Shown: positions 13,001 through 26,300 of the stretch, piece after piece
How positions within the stretch are numbered: position 1 is the stretch's first letter
Layout: every line of letters begins with the position of its first letter
From: Davidsoniella eucalypti
Lineage: Eukaryota > Ascomycota > Sordariomycetes > Microascales > Ceratocystidaceae
Assembly: GCA_004009845.1 (NCBI GenBank)
Contig: RMBW01000033.1
Location: forward strand, 212,136 to 276,135
DNA: 64,000 nt
Reading direction: 5' to 3'
Made by a program: the position numbers and the translations under genes
The notes under the pieces: model-generated
The model's database searches: none
What the model was told of the DNA's origin: nothing
Seen by the model: the letters and a program-made list of their open reading frames with translations, nothing else

Positions 13001-16000
13001 GCCTCAAACTAAGAAGACAGAAACCCAAAAAAATCGAGGGGGTTTTAGTATCATTCACGCACTGTTAGAAACACAAACATGGATTTCAAAGGACGTAGCA
13101 ACGATAGGCAGCCATATTCGAATACAAAAGGAATACGTACATACATAACAAACGCATTAGCTACCGTATGCTATACTTACACTGCTATCAGTGATAATGT
13201 CCTCAGAGGAAGTCGAGAAAAGAGAGGCTGTGTCGAAGTCGAGAGGCAACATGTCACTGTACCCGAATCCGGCAAGTATACTTGTGTATATAATTATGTC
13301 TATAATGTACATATATATGTCACTCTGTATACAACTACAATGACAGCATGTTGCAATTTACACCTTTTCGTATACGTTACAATGGCTGTCACTTTAGCCA
13401 TAGAGAAAATGAATCAGCCGTAACGATGGGATATTAGCCATGGAGGACTGCTTGATTGTGTAATATGATACTGGCTTAATGCACTAGAATAAACAAAAGA
13501 GAAAAGAAAACAGGACAGTTGACCCCTGGGCTATAGAACTACCAAGACATGCCCTGTTGGAACTGTAAGCGCCGAAATAAATGTAGTTATTCCCGCCAAG
13601 GAATATGTCATACAAACAGTGTGTTGCAGTAGATATTGCGTATATATACATGAGTACTTGTTAGTAATGGATAGCACATTAAAAACATCACGACGCCGGA
13701 TAAAACAGTAACTGCATAAGCACTTGAGACATGGCTGGATATTAAACATATAGACATATCTGCCTGGTATAGTTCCTAAATCTTTTTATCGGCCCTTCGA
13801 GCTAGTGATATAGAAGTATGTGAAGACTACGCACTGACATTCAACATTCTGCCCTTCCTTGCTGTCCTTTTTTAAGCCAAGCATATTTCTTATTAGTCCT
13901 ATCTAAAGCTCTTTCTATACTCTATATTTCCATATGAATCTCTCTCTATACACGGAGTGATATGTTGCTTCGCTTGTGAAGAATACCTCTTGGAGGATAA
14001 TGACGCCTTTATGAGCCAATGAACTCAACCTGCCGTCCTGATCACCACTCCCTTCCTTCTTCTCTCAGTTCTCACCTTGCATTTCTCTCAAATCTTTTCC
14101 CTTCGTTGTTTAGAGGTCATGACTAGCCTATTTCACAACACCCAAAACTTGTCTGTCAAAATGACCAGCAGGCCAATATTGTAGTGTTGCATGACCATAA
14201 TAGGATGCTGTGACGTGCCGGCTTTTTGTTTCTGACTAAATATGTAGCCCTTCCTTTCCAACTTTCCCTTTTACTTGGCTTTTTTTATAGTTTCTCTTCT
14301 TCTCCCGCCTTCCGCTGACCGTGTGTTCTCGCATGTCACCTCCGACCATTTTATCCGTAGTAGTTGCTGGGCCTCGATTTCCGTCGGAACTAGGGAAATT
14401 TGGAGGCCAGACTAATAGAGACCTATAACTATGTATATAGTTAGTTGTTTGTTCACAGGGTTTCCTTTCACGGCCGAATAGTCCCCGAAAGCGTTCACCC
14501 TAGACCGAACAATGCCCCCCAAGGTTCGGCCATACCCATCTTCTCCAACTTACGTACCGAAGAATACAAATTTATATTCGCTTGTACATGAATATGTACA
14601 CGCAAGAAAGGGAGACAATAACGAGAGAAGGGGTTCTTCTTTTTTGATAGTGTTCTTGGCACATCCTGTCATGTTCGCCTTGTTTTTGAAAGGTTTCCTA
14701 GTCTTCGGAGAGATAGCTGTACGTCGTATACCATGAGAAGAGGACAGTTACATGACAATAGTAATGAATAGCCTGGCCCAAGTTTGAGGCGTCCGGTTCT
14801 TAGGCCACGTTGTATATGAACCGAGTAGCGACTCGCCTATTCAATTTATTACTCTGTCTACATGTGTATCTGTATGCTTTGCTCCGAGTCAACAGGGAGA
14901 AAGTCTCTTCTTCCATCTCTCTTACTTTTTTTGTACCCACTAGTTATATGACTATTATGACTATACAGGTAACATTACTGGGTGGCAAAGACATATCAAG
15001 TGTCATGTCGGTCACTTATAGTTTCTGGTGACAAAAAAAAAGAAAGACCCTTTGGGAAGATGAACAAGTAATGATGTAAACGGTTGCATTCGTCTCTTTA
15101 GAAACTTTTTTTCTTGCTACAGTAGTAGCGGCTTATTTTACCTTTACCTTTGTAAATGGAGCCCAAAAAAACATATGCTTTTATTTTTCTTCCATTTGAC
15201 CTATAGGCGACTTACTGTCATGACATGTGCTGATAACGCTGGCGAACGCCCCTTCTTTATAGGCCGCAAAGCAAGAAATGTTGGCTTTGGATGAGGTTAA
15301 ATGTGGAAAATAGCTGCCTGGCTTCTTTCTACTTGTCATAGATATCTATGAACTGCCCATATATCACTAGTATTAGTCGAGCCTAAGGAGTACCGAGGCA
15401 GTTCCAACAAGTGGCCAAATCAAATACTATAGATCTTGTGAAAAACAAAACAAGCTCTCCACTTACTTCTTCAATATCAGGTGTTGGTAAGAAAAAAAAA
15501 AGAATTGATAAGGAGGGATAGATACATTGCTAGTATTGGTGACATGTAAGTAGGATATCGGAAATGTGAGGCTGGTTGTTGCTGGCTGCCAGCATTTTCT
15601 TCCGATTAGTTGATATCAGACCACTTCTATTCTACTCTACATCTCAGCCATGACGACTTGTCACTTTAACAAGGGGGGGGTTCCGACTTGTCAGTCATTA
15701 CTCACCAGATTATCTGTCGGTCTCATGGGTCTTTCATGCTCAATATATACGTATAGCTCATGGACGCCGATACAGCGAGTCATGAAACCTACTGCTGCTG
15801 CATGACTCGATTGGAAATTGCTAATTGATGACTATGGAGATCATGACGTATTATGATTGTAAGCAGATGTAGATGTGATAGTGACATAGTCTATTTCTTT
15901 CAACCGGTTTTTTATTTTATTTTAATTAGTCTTATTTTATTCTTTATTTGCTGCCTTGTACTTTAGTACATTTAGGTAGCTAGTTTCGTAGTATCCCCAA

Positions 16001-16121
16001 AAAATACAAAGATATTCATCTAGAAAAAACAAAGGTTGTGAAAAGGCACACCAAACCGTAGTACAATGAGACATCTATGATCAGAAATCGAGTTCCTCGT
16101 GACCTATTAAGTACTAGGTGC

Positions 16122-17967
16122 TTATTGAGAGTACTCCTTGAAGGCAGCGATCAGGCTGCCGGTAGAGGCATCGTGGCCAGAGCCATTGCCGGGCGCATCC
16201 AGCTCCTGGAGAATCTTCTTAGCCAGAACCTTACCAAGCTCGACACCCCACTGGTCGAATGAGTTGATGTCCCAGACAGCACCCTCGGTGAAGGTCAAGT
16301 GCTCGTAGTACACAATGAGAGCACCTAGCTCGGCAGGGCCGATAGTACCACCAACTAGAATGCTGGTGGTAGGGCGGTTGCCCTGGAAGACCTTGTGGTT
16401 GACTAGTTCCTCGGGGCAGCCCTCAGCTCTAACCTGCTCAGCGGTCTTGCCGACCATCAAAGCCTCAGCCTGGGCAAGGTAGTTGGAGGCCAGCATCTTC
16501 TGGTGCAGGTTGTCCGAGATGGGGTTGTGTGACTTGGCAGCCAGAATGAAGTCGGTGGGGATCAGCTTGGTGCCCTGGTGAACCAGCTGGAAGAAAGAGT
16601 GCTGAGCGTTGGTGCAAGGCTCGCCAAACAGGATGGGGCCTGTATATCAGTTAGTATCGTGCTATACTCTTGTATCGTCGCTAATGATAAACTTACCGGT
16701 AGTGTACTTAGCCAGCGAGCCGTTCGAGGTAACGGTCTTGCCGTTCGACTCCATGGACAGTTGTTGCAGGTAAGCAGGGAAGCGGTGCAGGTACTGGTCG
16801 AAGCTATTCCCAATATGCTGGTTAGAGATTGAGTACCTTCGTTATTAGCAGATGGTGATGAACTTACGGAGCAACTAGATGGGTCTGCGCCTGGTAGAAG
16901 TTGGAATACCACACGCTGAGAAGACCACCCAGAACGGGGATGTTGTCCTTGAGGGGAGTGGTGCGGAAGTGGTTGTCCATGGCGTGAGCACCCGCCAGGA
17001 ACTTGTGGAAGTTTTCGTAACCAATGTACAGAGCAACGCTCAGGCCGATGGCACTCCAGACGGAGTAACGGCCGCCGACCCAGCTCTCGAAGCCGAACAT
17101 GTTCTTGGCGTCGATACCGAACTTAGTGACCTCAGCCTCGTTGGTGGACAACGCAACGAAGTGCTTGGCAATCTCGCCCTTGCCACCCGTCTTCTCGAGG
17201 AACCACTTCTTAGCGGTGTTGGCGTTGGTGGTGGTCTCGGCAGTGGTGAAAGTCTTAGAAGCAATCAGGAACAGAGTGGTCTCGGGGTCTGAAAGGGCCA
17301 GAGCCTCGGCCATGTGAGTACCATCAATGTTGGAAACGAAGTGAACAGTCATGTCGCGAGCGGAGTAGTGCTTCAGGGCCTCGGTGACCATGACAGGGCC
17401 GCTATAAAGTCTAGGTTAGTATGCATTCTTTCATAGATGCAATAGTTTCCAAGATTGTAGTGTCACTCACAGATCAGAACCGCCGATACCGACGTTGACA
17501 ATGTTGGTCAGCTTCTTGCCAGTGCAACCCTTCCATTCACCGCTGCGCACCTGCTCGGAGAAGACCTTCATGTGCTCCAGAACCTCGTTGACACCACCAG
17601 GAACGTTCATGACATCGACGCCGTCGACCTTCATGTCGACACCGCCCACGTTGCGCAGAGCAGCGTGGTAGACAGCGCGCTGCTCGGTGAAGTTGATCTT
17701 CTCACCAGCAAACATGGCATCACGCTTCTTCTCTAGGCCAGCCTGCTCGGCAAGCTTGACAAGTAGATCGATGGTCTCCTCAGTGACGAGGTTCTTGCTG
17801 AAGTCGAACAGAATGTTGTTGGTGGTATCGCTCTTGAAAGAGGTGCTCAGCTTGGAGAAGCGCTGGGCATCGGCGGCAAAGGCATCCTTGAGGACGAAAG
17901 AGTTGCCGACAGTGTCGCGGTGGGCTTGGAGCTCGCTCCAGGCGGGCAGAGTGTTTGCGGGGGCCAT
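16122..17967 (-). CDS. pgi1: Glucose-6-phosphate isomerase
   Basis: Cytosolic glycolytic enzyme interconverting glucose-6-phosphate and fructose-6-phosphate. Four exons with GT-AG borders, 17967-17471, 17401-16868, 16803-16697 and 16639-16122, give 551 residues, the family's normal size. Both family signatures are present: GGRYSVWSAIG in exon 2 and FDQWGVELGKVLAKKI near the C-terminus. The sugar-phosphate loop NVGIGGSDLGP spans intron 1. The start is the first ATG, followed by APANTLPAWSELQ, as in other fungal orthologues. Introns are 57-69 nt. A TATAAAG motif on the minus strand lies about 88 bp upstream, with a CT-rich leader between it and the start, typical of strongly expressed fungal housekeeping genes. 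Confidence 0.98.
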
Positions 17968-19385
17968 TATGATGGATATATTAGTATAATATGATAGAAA
18001 ATACTACATAGAGAAAAGAAAAAGAAAAACAGAGCAAGAAGATTAGCCGGTGATCTTTATACAATATACGTGTTCGCGATATTTATTAGTGGAAAAATTG
18101 TAGAAGCTTCATGACGAAGCCATAGAAGAAGAGGGGCTGGTTAGCACGGAGGAGAGTAGTGTACTGCTATACTGCTATTGGGACGGGCCGAAGAGCACCA
18201 GGGTAGAGCACCAGGGAGCCCATCATATGTAGAAAATGGCCAGACCTGTATCTGTGGCCAGGAGACACACAGTAGTCTATGCAATTATCTATTCTCTATA
18301 CGGCTTGAGCTTTATCCAAATGGAGCTCGGGGGGTCCGTGAGGTGAGATGAAAGATAGCCTAGCCTGGACTCGGTGCGCCTATTCGGCCGGCTTTGGGCG
18401 GACTGGCGGCTAGGCCTGCAGAAATTTGTGAAAGCAGTAGTCAAGAGCGCCAGCAAGACTAGTGTGTCTAGGACATCCCAAAGCCTCCTAAAAGCTTGAA
18501 GAAAGCTAGCAGAGGGCAGTGACGCATGGTGACAAGCGATAATGGAAGTGGTGATATAAACGCTGGCATGCCAGGCTTTTTTGTGTTGAATCTGGTGCAG
18601 TTGGAGCTGCAAGTCAGGATCACTTACTAAATGTAGCAGTAGGCGCCTAGGTTCTTGATACTAAAAAGCAAGAATACTGAGCACGATCGATGATTGATAG
18701 ATAAAGTTTCGAAGCTATCAAGGGAGGGAAAAAGGTAGAGAAAGTATCGAGCTTCACTTGCGAATTTAAAATCGAGCTTGTCTTTAGAACAGTCACTGGA
18801 AATTGCTAGATCGGGCGGCACGGCTTGCAAGAACCCCACCTCTCTTCAAAAGTTTCGCGTCTTAGGCAATTACTCTACGCATTATAGCGCAGCCAAGGCC
18901 ATTTTCCATAGCAGTCCCGCATTTGATGCAGCTAAGCCGCGGGGTTAGTGTCTGATGAAGCTACTCAAACTAGGATTTGTAGATGATGTAATCCACTTAT
19001 GTGCCCCAATTTTAAGGTGGATTTTGCAGAGCCTCCGTCGTCACTCTTGCTAAGGCTTATCTAATGCTTTAGCTTATGAACCGATCAGAATCAGATCAGA
19101 ATCATCATGCCATGTATCAATACTGTGACGTAGTTAAAAGCGTTAGGGTCGGACCCAGCAGGAGATTACTTGTTTAACCATTCATTCTATATACTCAAGT
19201 TCTAGAGCTCCATCATGTCTTGTCTTGGCATTGCCACAGATAGTCGAGGGCTTCCAAGGAAATAAAGAAAGAACCCTATACATAAACCCTACGCTACGCC
19301 CCTACTTTTACCACTTCACTTTTGAATTCAATGATGATGTTGAAATACCGTGTGTTACACTAACTTGGCATGGAATATAACAAAC
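17968..19385. other. pgi1 promoter and 3' flank of the globin-domain gene
   Basis: Both neighbours are on the minus strand. The first 150 bp upstream of pgi1 look like a core promoter. The rest holds no convincing reading frame; frames at 18289-18839 on the minus strand are short and unrecognised. Confidence 0.5.
18055..18061 (-). promoter_or_regulatory. TATA box of pgi1
   Basis: TATAAAG on the minus strand, 88-94 bp before the pgi1 ATG. A pyrimidine-rich stretch on the coding strand (plus-strand AG-rich, about 18010-18040) lies between them. Confidence 0.55.
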
Positions 19386-20305
19386 TTACACTGGTGGCAT
19401 CTTCGGCACCACAGGACGTGGCAGATCCGAGGCCCTGACACCACTAAACGGACATGACGGCACGCTTACTGTAGGCGAGGCACTATCTGTCGGATCCGCC
19501 TCTTCCAAGTCCTCGCTGAGAACTTTCTTACCATTCAAATAGCCCTCATTTTCAATAACGATGTCTTCCTTGTTGTCGCGGAACTCTTCACCATCGCGGA
19601 CCTGCCACTTGGCAAATAGATCGTTCTGTATCCATATAACCTTGCCTAGAGCTTTGACTAGTGCGATCTTTCGTTGAAGGTGTAGACGAGGATGTGACAA
19701 GATGGCTTCTGTCATGATATCGCTGATGAAAGCAAGAGCCACGCCTAGATGGATATATTCGATATGGAGAGGGTGTGCCCGACCCAGTCCGACATGCATC
19801 ATACTATATGCCAAGGTAGATAGATTGTCAGTAACAGCGGAGTTCCTAGATGACTGTAATACGTGTAAAACTTACGCAACCTTGTCGAGATATTGCCAGA
19901 ACTCTGGCTGGGATGGATCAGAGCATAGTTTTTGGAGGTACGCTCTCAGGAACATCTTGCGATGTAGGATCTGTGGACTGTCTTCAGCAAGCTCTTCATC
20001 TAATGGCCCCTCGAAACTTGTGCTGCGAGTAGTGAAAGCTCTGGCTGTAATATCGTAAGACAGTAGTTTCTTGTACACGATATTGACTACTGCCGGAATC
20101 AAAGCTTTGATGTATTTGGAGCCGGCCATCAAGGCCTCAATATCACCTTGAAGACATGAGTTAGTAACGCCATACTAGCGAGGGCCAGTTGTGATAACAT
20201 ACTATTATCCCAATCAATGAAGCTATGAACATAGGACATGCGGGCATCGAGATTGGTATATAGTTCCCGACGATCAATATGCTTTACAGGGAGCTTAGAT
20301 GCCAT
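19386..20305 (-). CDS. Globin-sensor (protoglobin-like) domain protein
   Basis: Predicted haem-binding single-domain globin of the protoglobin family, conserved in filamentous ascomycetes with no assigned function that I know. Exons 20305-20203, 20146-19876 and 19803-19386 give 263 residues. The fold region runs from about residue 20 to 190; the helix ending EFWQYLDKV leads into MMHVGLGRAHPLHIEYIHLG, where the proximal His is expected. The C-terminal 70 residues are acidic, then Pro/Ser-rich (ending PKMPPV), and probably disordered. The start lies at the first ATG after a short leader. Splice sites join in frame at all borders. Gas sensing or redox signalling is a family-based guess; the sequence shows no output domain. 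Confidence 0.85.
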
Positions 20306-23300
20306 TTTGTATAGTGGTATCGGCTTCGTTAGGTGTAGTAGGTTCGTGAAGATGTTCGGAAATCACAGACAAGGGTCTTAAGTTTGTGTAGTTGACTAGA
20401 CGTATTAAAGTAATTCTGAGACGTGAAGAAATGGTAGTTTGGTGTTGACCAAATCCCGGAAGTTGAAGACATGACTGAGATATGGCGGGCAATTATATAT
20501 ATGAGACTGGTTTCTCACGATGGTTCATAATGTCCCATAAATTGTACATGGCAAAGCTCTGTAGAACTTCATGAACTGATTTGTGGTCATATCCTGCTGA
20601 TTTTTTTTGCTGTACCCATTGGCCCGGGCGGTCGTTTGACTGGGGTATAACCACGCCATGGTTAGAAACATGCGATGATCACCAGGTAAGACCACATAAG
20701 GAGGCTAGCCTAGCCTTGGTGTTTAAGATTGAGACGGACGAAGTGTTCACCACAACTATAATAAAATATCAACAACTCATATGTTTTCATATTTCAAACT
20801 ATTGGGGAGTTACTGGTAGTTTGGCTACAAGACGTTCATGATTAAGACATGCTCATGGTCGTGATAGAAAGGCACTTTATAACCTCAAACATTCATTATT
20901 GTATAAGATGGCACCAATGTCTGCGCGCCCTCATAAAGTGCTAATGATAGACAATGTGTTGCTCTTAGTTATGATAGCTTTTATATGTATAGATATGTTT
21001 AGCAGGATTTTCATGAATGATTTCAGATTGAACGGATAGAAATCCGTGTACGGCGAAGTCAAATTTTATACTTTTTTGATTCACTGAGATGTTTCTCAGA
21101 TAGAGCATCAAAATTGTGAAATAAGTAAGTAAAATCTACAGTTACAGATTTGGGTAAATATCGGATGCTTAGGGTTACGCGACAACATTTCATGTTTTTG
21201 TAAATACAGTGCAGGACCAATATTGCAATTCCAAGCGTCAATGAGATGCTACACGACACTTGGTACCTATACATTGATGATTGATGGACATTGACCAAAA
21301 AAGACCAATACAATGCTCTATCATATCACAGCAGAAACTAGTAGTTTAGCCGTGGCCAGTTCATAGCTCGTTTGTTGGAGTGGTTGATTAATTGATTGGC
21401 AGTCATGGCCTAAGATGCACCTGAGCGGCATCTTTGCAACCACTATACTGTAAATGACTATTAAAAACCCCGATATCGTATATGTAATGTAGGTATCTAT
21501 TATAGTGATCACTTGGCCTATTATAGTATCTATTTGTACACAGTACTACTGTTGATACGGCAGCGGATCCCCCCACCCATCCATTCCACCACGCCATGCA
21601 CAATGCATAAACGGCCTGGGCACTGCAACATCTCGGCTGGAACATGAAGATGGGATTTTGGATGTGCTGTTTGAGTCCTATTCTAGTCGTAAAAGTGCAC
21701 TTCTTTACGGATTGTCTGTGTGCCAGTATCAAGTAGTACAGTACACATCCCGCAATATCTGGGTTTGGTTATCATGGCACTGATGTATTGTTGTTCTTAT
21801 TTTGTAGCTCTGTTTTCTCTCTGAACTGTTCATGGTTGGATCTTGATCTTTCTTGGCTTCTCTTTTCGATCTGCCCCACGATTGACGCTGTGGGCGGGGG
21901 GTTGCTAGGTGCACCGTGCTTCCGTGGTCTGCCTTGATTGGATTAGAATGACCCGTAATGAGTACATGTGCTAGTAGTAGGTATAGACTCTGCTGTCAAG
22001 TGGTGCTAACTGTTATCGCTGTTACCGAAGCTAGAGCTGGAGCCATGCATAGACAACGTTGTATCTTGGCCGCCAGCGTCAGACGGAGATGTGACAGGCC
22101 TGACACAAACGAGGATGAGATAGAGCGTAAGACAACGAGCGTGGGCGCCTCAAGCCTTTGGGTACATGCATACAACTGCTGGTATAGTTGCATTTGTAGT
22201 TATATCTGTAATTGTATTTGTATACGATAGGTCAATATGATGTTCCACAATGTACCGGTACGTGGCTATATTCTGCCAATACGACTATACAGATATGTGT
22301 GATGTGATGACGGTTGTATCTGTATATGTGTAGCGCCCGGTAATCTGCTGCTCATTCGGCTTTGTTATACGGGCTCCCAATGTATATACCATTTCATTAT
22401 ACATGAGTAGTGGTGGCTGTATGGAAGTAATGGGGATCAGCTGTGCAGTAAGCACACAGGTAAGTACATATTATATCAAACTATGTAGATAAGCCACAGC
22501 AACGAGCAGTCAGAAACGAGGCAAGGCCTAGGTTGATTACTGGCCATGGACGACCAGCCCAATAGTGGCTGCAGTTTCAGTGCTCAGTACGTACTGTAGC
22601 AAGTAACCAATGTATTTCATTTTGGCGCATATAGCGCTATTTTACGCCCGCAACGCAGTCCAGCGCCCCACCACCCACAGGCTAGCGTTTGTAGCACGGC
22701 CCGACTTGCGGTTGAAAGTACGTATACATGTTATAGCCTCAGATACTCGTGTAATTGTCTGCATTGTATTGGGCGGTCTTTCTTTTTTTCTTTTTTCTTT
22801 TCTCGTTTATTGTTTTCTTATTCTTCGTTTGTTATGCGGTCTTTTGGCCAAACCAAAACCGGGCTTTGGGCTGACCAACAACATCCAGTCGCGCCGATCT
22901 TGGGCCAAGCCAGCTCATCATCAAACCATCAAGCCGCCTCTGAGTTCGTTATCAATGCTGTAAGCTCGACCTGTACCGCTACATTTTGAGGCTTGTCTTT
23001 CTCTTCGATGCGCCTGATGTCGCTTGAGGGTAAAGATAGATCACAATACGGATTATCTTTTACCGTATCGTATCGCTACGTATTGCCTATGGATATACAA
23101 GAAGTAAACCACTCATACAAGATATACAAAATAGAAGGATCTAGGCTACCGACACATCAAACAACGGTTGGCCTTACCATCATAAACAGTAATGACATTG
23201 GCTTTTTGTAGTCGGATGGAAGAAGCCGTGATCGTAAAGTGAGCTAGTCAAATTTACCTTTACCTTTAGTGCTGGCTTTGTAGAACTCGACAGTAGCAAT

Positions 23301-26300
23301 CGGACAATCGCTCTAAGCTTGCCCCAAAGTTAGTGACAGAGCGATTGAGTGTTCATTTCCAAATCAGGGTAGCCTTGTTGCTACCCATGGCACTAGATGA
23401 AAAATAGATTGTGAACTCGATTTCCCGAGCTTGTTCAGGGCTGTGTATTTAGCTACATTTAGCCTACGAATCTACGATTTCTTGCCTAGAGCTCATACAA
23501 GTATTGTACGCCATAATAACATCACATACGACCATCTTACTACATATGGCTGATGAGAATTTTGGCCGGGTTTGAAGCAACGACCACCCCTCGATCCAAG
23601 CTGTGCTTTAAAAAAAAATTGAGTTGAGATGGACTGGAGAAACACGTTACTCATAGATGTAGTTTTATGTATGTATACAAACATAGAGGAAGGGGAAGAG
23701 ATCCAAGTAGGAAAAAAGACAAAAAACCCCCACGGCGCTGTGACATCACTTAGTACTACTACAGGTAATTCATGTGTACCCTAACTCCTAGATCAGAAGA
23801 GAAAAAAAAAAAAGATACGGCACGAATCTTCCAGGGGGGGGGGGGGGGGTGGGGAAGTTTGTGCGTTTGTGCCTATGGCGAGCTCTATCCGGTACGGCCG
23901 TTTTGAGAAATTATTCTTACCTAGGCTTAAAAGGCTTGAAAAAACAAAGCTAGCCAGTCGTCTTTTGTCTTGTTACAGAATGGGGAGGCGCTTTATTATT
24001 TGGTTTCTTTCTTTCTTGGTTTAGCTAACCTATATGGTTTTTTTTTCTCAAAATAGACAAGTTCAAGAGTATAAGAAAACATGGATGGATAGATGGAAAC
24101 AATACCAAATAAACAGAAGTGGAAAAACAAGTTGAGAGGCAAAGCACCACCACCACGTAATGGCATTATATCTGTACAGCCTACATATAGTTCACAATTC
24201 CTAAGTGCGTGAAACACATGGCAGCGTACAACTATGTACAAGAGAGCCTCAAGATGCCATCACATGCAAACGAACGCCAAAACGAAAGGGAAGGGAAAGA
24301 GTAGACACGAAAAAGCAAGAACAGATGGCCAGATATGACCGGTTCCTTTACTACCCGGTCTGTAATTGTTAGTTAGGTACAGACATCTGTATGGTACAAT
24401 GTACACAGTGCCCCACGGTAATTAGTCACAATAGCAGGTGAACACGTACCCATAGCGTCATGTAGCATCGAATCCACCTGTAGAGTATTTGAGCGTCTGC
24501 CTATACAACTAGAAAAAAACGAAGCGCCTCAACGGCTTGAAGCCAACAGTGTGTTGTCGATCAGCTATGCTTCTATGCAGTCTTGTTCTAGTTGCTATGG
24601 TCTGGGAGTACGGTACGAGCTTATTCGAAAGATAAGGCAGTTCCGTCGGCAGTAAAGTAGAGGAGAGGAATCGCACAAGGGGCTACAACACTGTGTCACA
24701 CGGTGGCACACCACCTCGCCAACGAATTCATGTATTGATGTATCACTATTCATTGTCACCATTGTTACTGCTGAGACGCCTATCGTTTTCTAGCCTCAGG
24801 CCAAGAAGTCTCAGCGGCCGTTGACTATTCAGCCATCAGGTGGTATCCGAACAAAGTACATGAATTTACCGATTAAATTCTAATTTGTCTCCGAAAAAAA
24901 GAAAGAAAAAAAAGTAAAAGAAGCTGAAATTTGGGCATTGCAAAATAGTAGACACAAAGTGCAGTTTTTGTGCAAGACACGCACAAACTGTCAAATTAAA
25001 ATTGCACAAGATGGGGAAAAAAAAAGAAAAAGAAAAAAAAGAGAAATAAATAAATAAATATCAATACAGCTGCTAATAAAGGGAGGGTCTCCCCACGCCC
25101 ATCAGGCGCTCCTTGTCACTCCCACGCTCAAGGGCCTGAAATGCGGATTTTTTTTTAAAAAAAGAGAGGAAAAGAGAACAAACTCAAGACAAGGCAAACA
25201 ACCGATAGAAGAACCAGATAAAAATCAAAATAAAGCAAAACATGTCTAGGGCAGAAGCTGGAAGAGATGCCGTTTCCTACGACGAAACAGGAAGGAGCGG
25301 TACAATATCAACATCGACTATAATATACTGTATGAGAATGAGAATCGGCTGTCCCTCTTCTTCCTTTTCCTCTGCCTTCTCTTCCTCTTCCTTCTCTTCC
25401 TCTGGATCCTCCGCTGGGGCATATCCAGTTCATAAAGCTCTCATGTTCTCCTTATATTTGACCACATCTACGTAAGCCGTTTTGCCATTCCTTTTCTTTG
25501 GTTGGCCCCTTGTCGAGGATATCACAAGGGAAGGAACCAGTAGAGGGCAAACAAGAAAGACGACCGAATGGTCCAGTATAGTTGCACATATATCTAAGAA
25601 AAACAAGGCAAGGAACGGAAAAGTTGAAAAGCCCGTGTGTTGCTTCCTTCATAGTCAGCTCATGGCCTAGCGTAAATTGGATGCTGAGTCAGTATATGTA
25701 TATCCGTATATATCTATATCTCCAAGTCTAGTGTATTCTGGTGCCTGTACTACTACTATCTCTATAAGCAATATGTCAAATACAGCGGTTCTTTGTGTTG
25801 TTGTTGTTGTTGTTGTTGTTGTTTTTGTTATTGTTTTTATCAGCGTGGTTATTGCCTGTTGTTATTGTTGCATGCCGCCCGCACCTAACCGGTTTTGTTT
25901 TTTTCATGGGCTACTACTCCCCCATGTTCGAGAATGCAATTGCAATTGAGGTTGGGGGTCTTTAGAGGCCATATCGTGTGATACATAGTTGTATACGGCT
26001 TCTGTATATCCTATACATATGTACAATATATCTAGTCATTATAGTGAGTGTCTACAACTATTGTGTAAATGTCTTCTAAGAAAATGCATCGTAGGTCACA
26101 CTCTTGTTCTCATTTCCACTAAATGTTCAGCTTCCATAGAACGGCCTAGCCCATAATAGTCCCTTGCCTATACTTTACCTTGTTCTTGTTACCTTGCCTG
26201 AGCTTTCGTCATTGCCCATCCCATCCGCCCACTTTCTTGCCTCTTTCTTACCTCTTTCTTACCTCCTACCCACGCTTAGCGCAAAGGCGAGAAGAGAGAA

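Larger units (their letters stand above)
7629..16121. other. 8.5-kb region without a recognisable gene
   Basis: Lies upstream of mannitol dehydrogenase and downstream of glucose-6-phosphate isomerase. Reading frames are short (at most about 131 codons), overlap on both strands and resemble nothing I know. It contains a 12-bp tandem repeat (8895-8954), a G-run at 11701-11711, a palindromic TGACGTCA (10078-10085) and A/T-rich patches from about 12.7 to 16.0 kb. It could hold long regulatory DNA or non-coding transcripts, but nothing in the sequence decides this. I saw no tRNA-like T-arm motif. Confidence 0.6.

Noticed and set aside
13079..13423. 114-codon plus-strand frame with ATG
   Set aside because: Tyr/Thr-rich low-complexity product, no recognisable motif, no promoter or intron signals, and A/T-rich surroundings.
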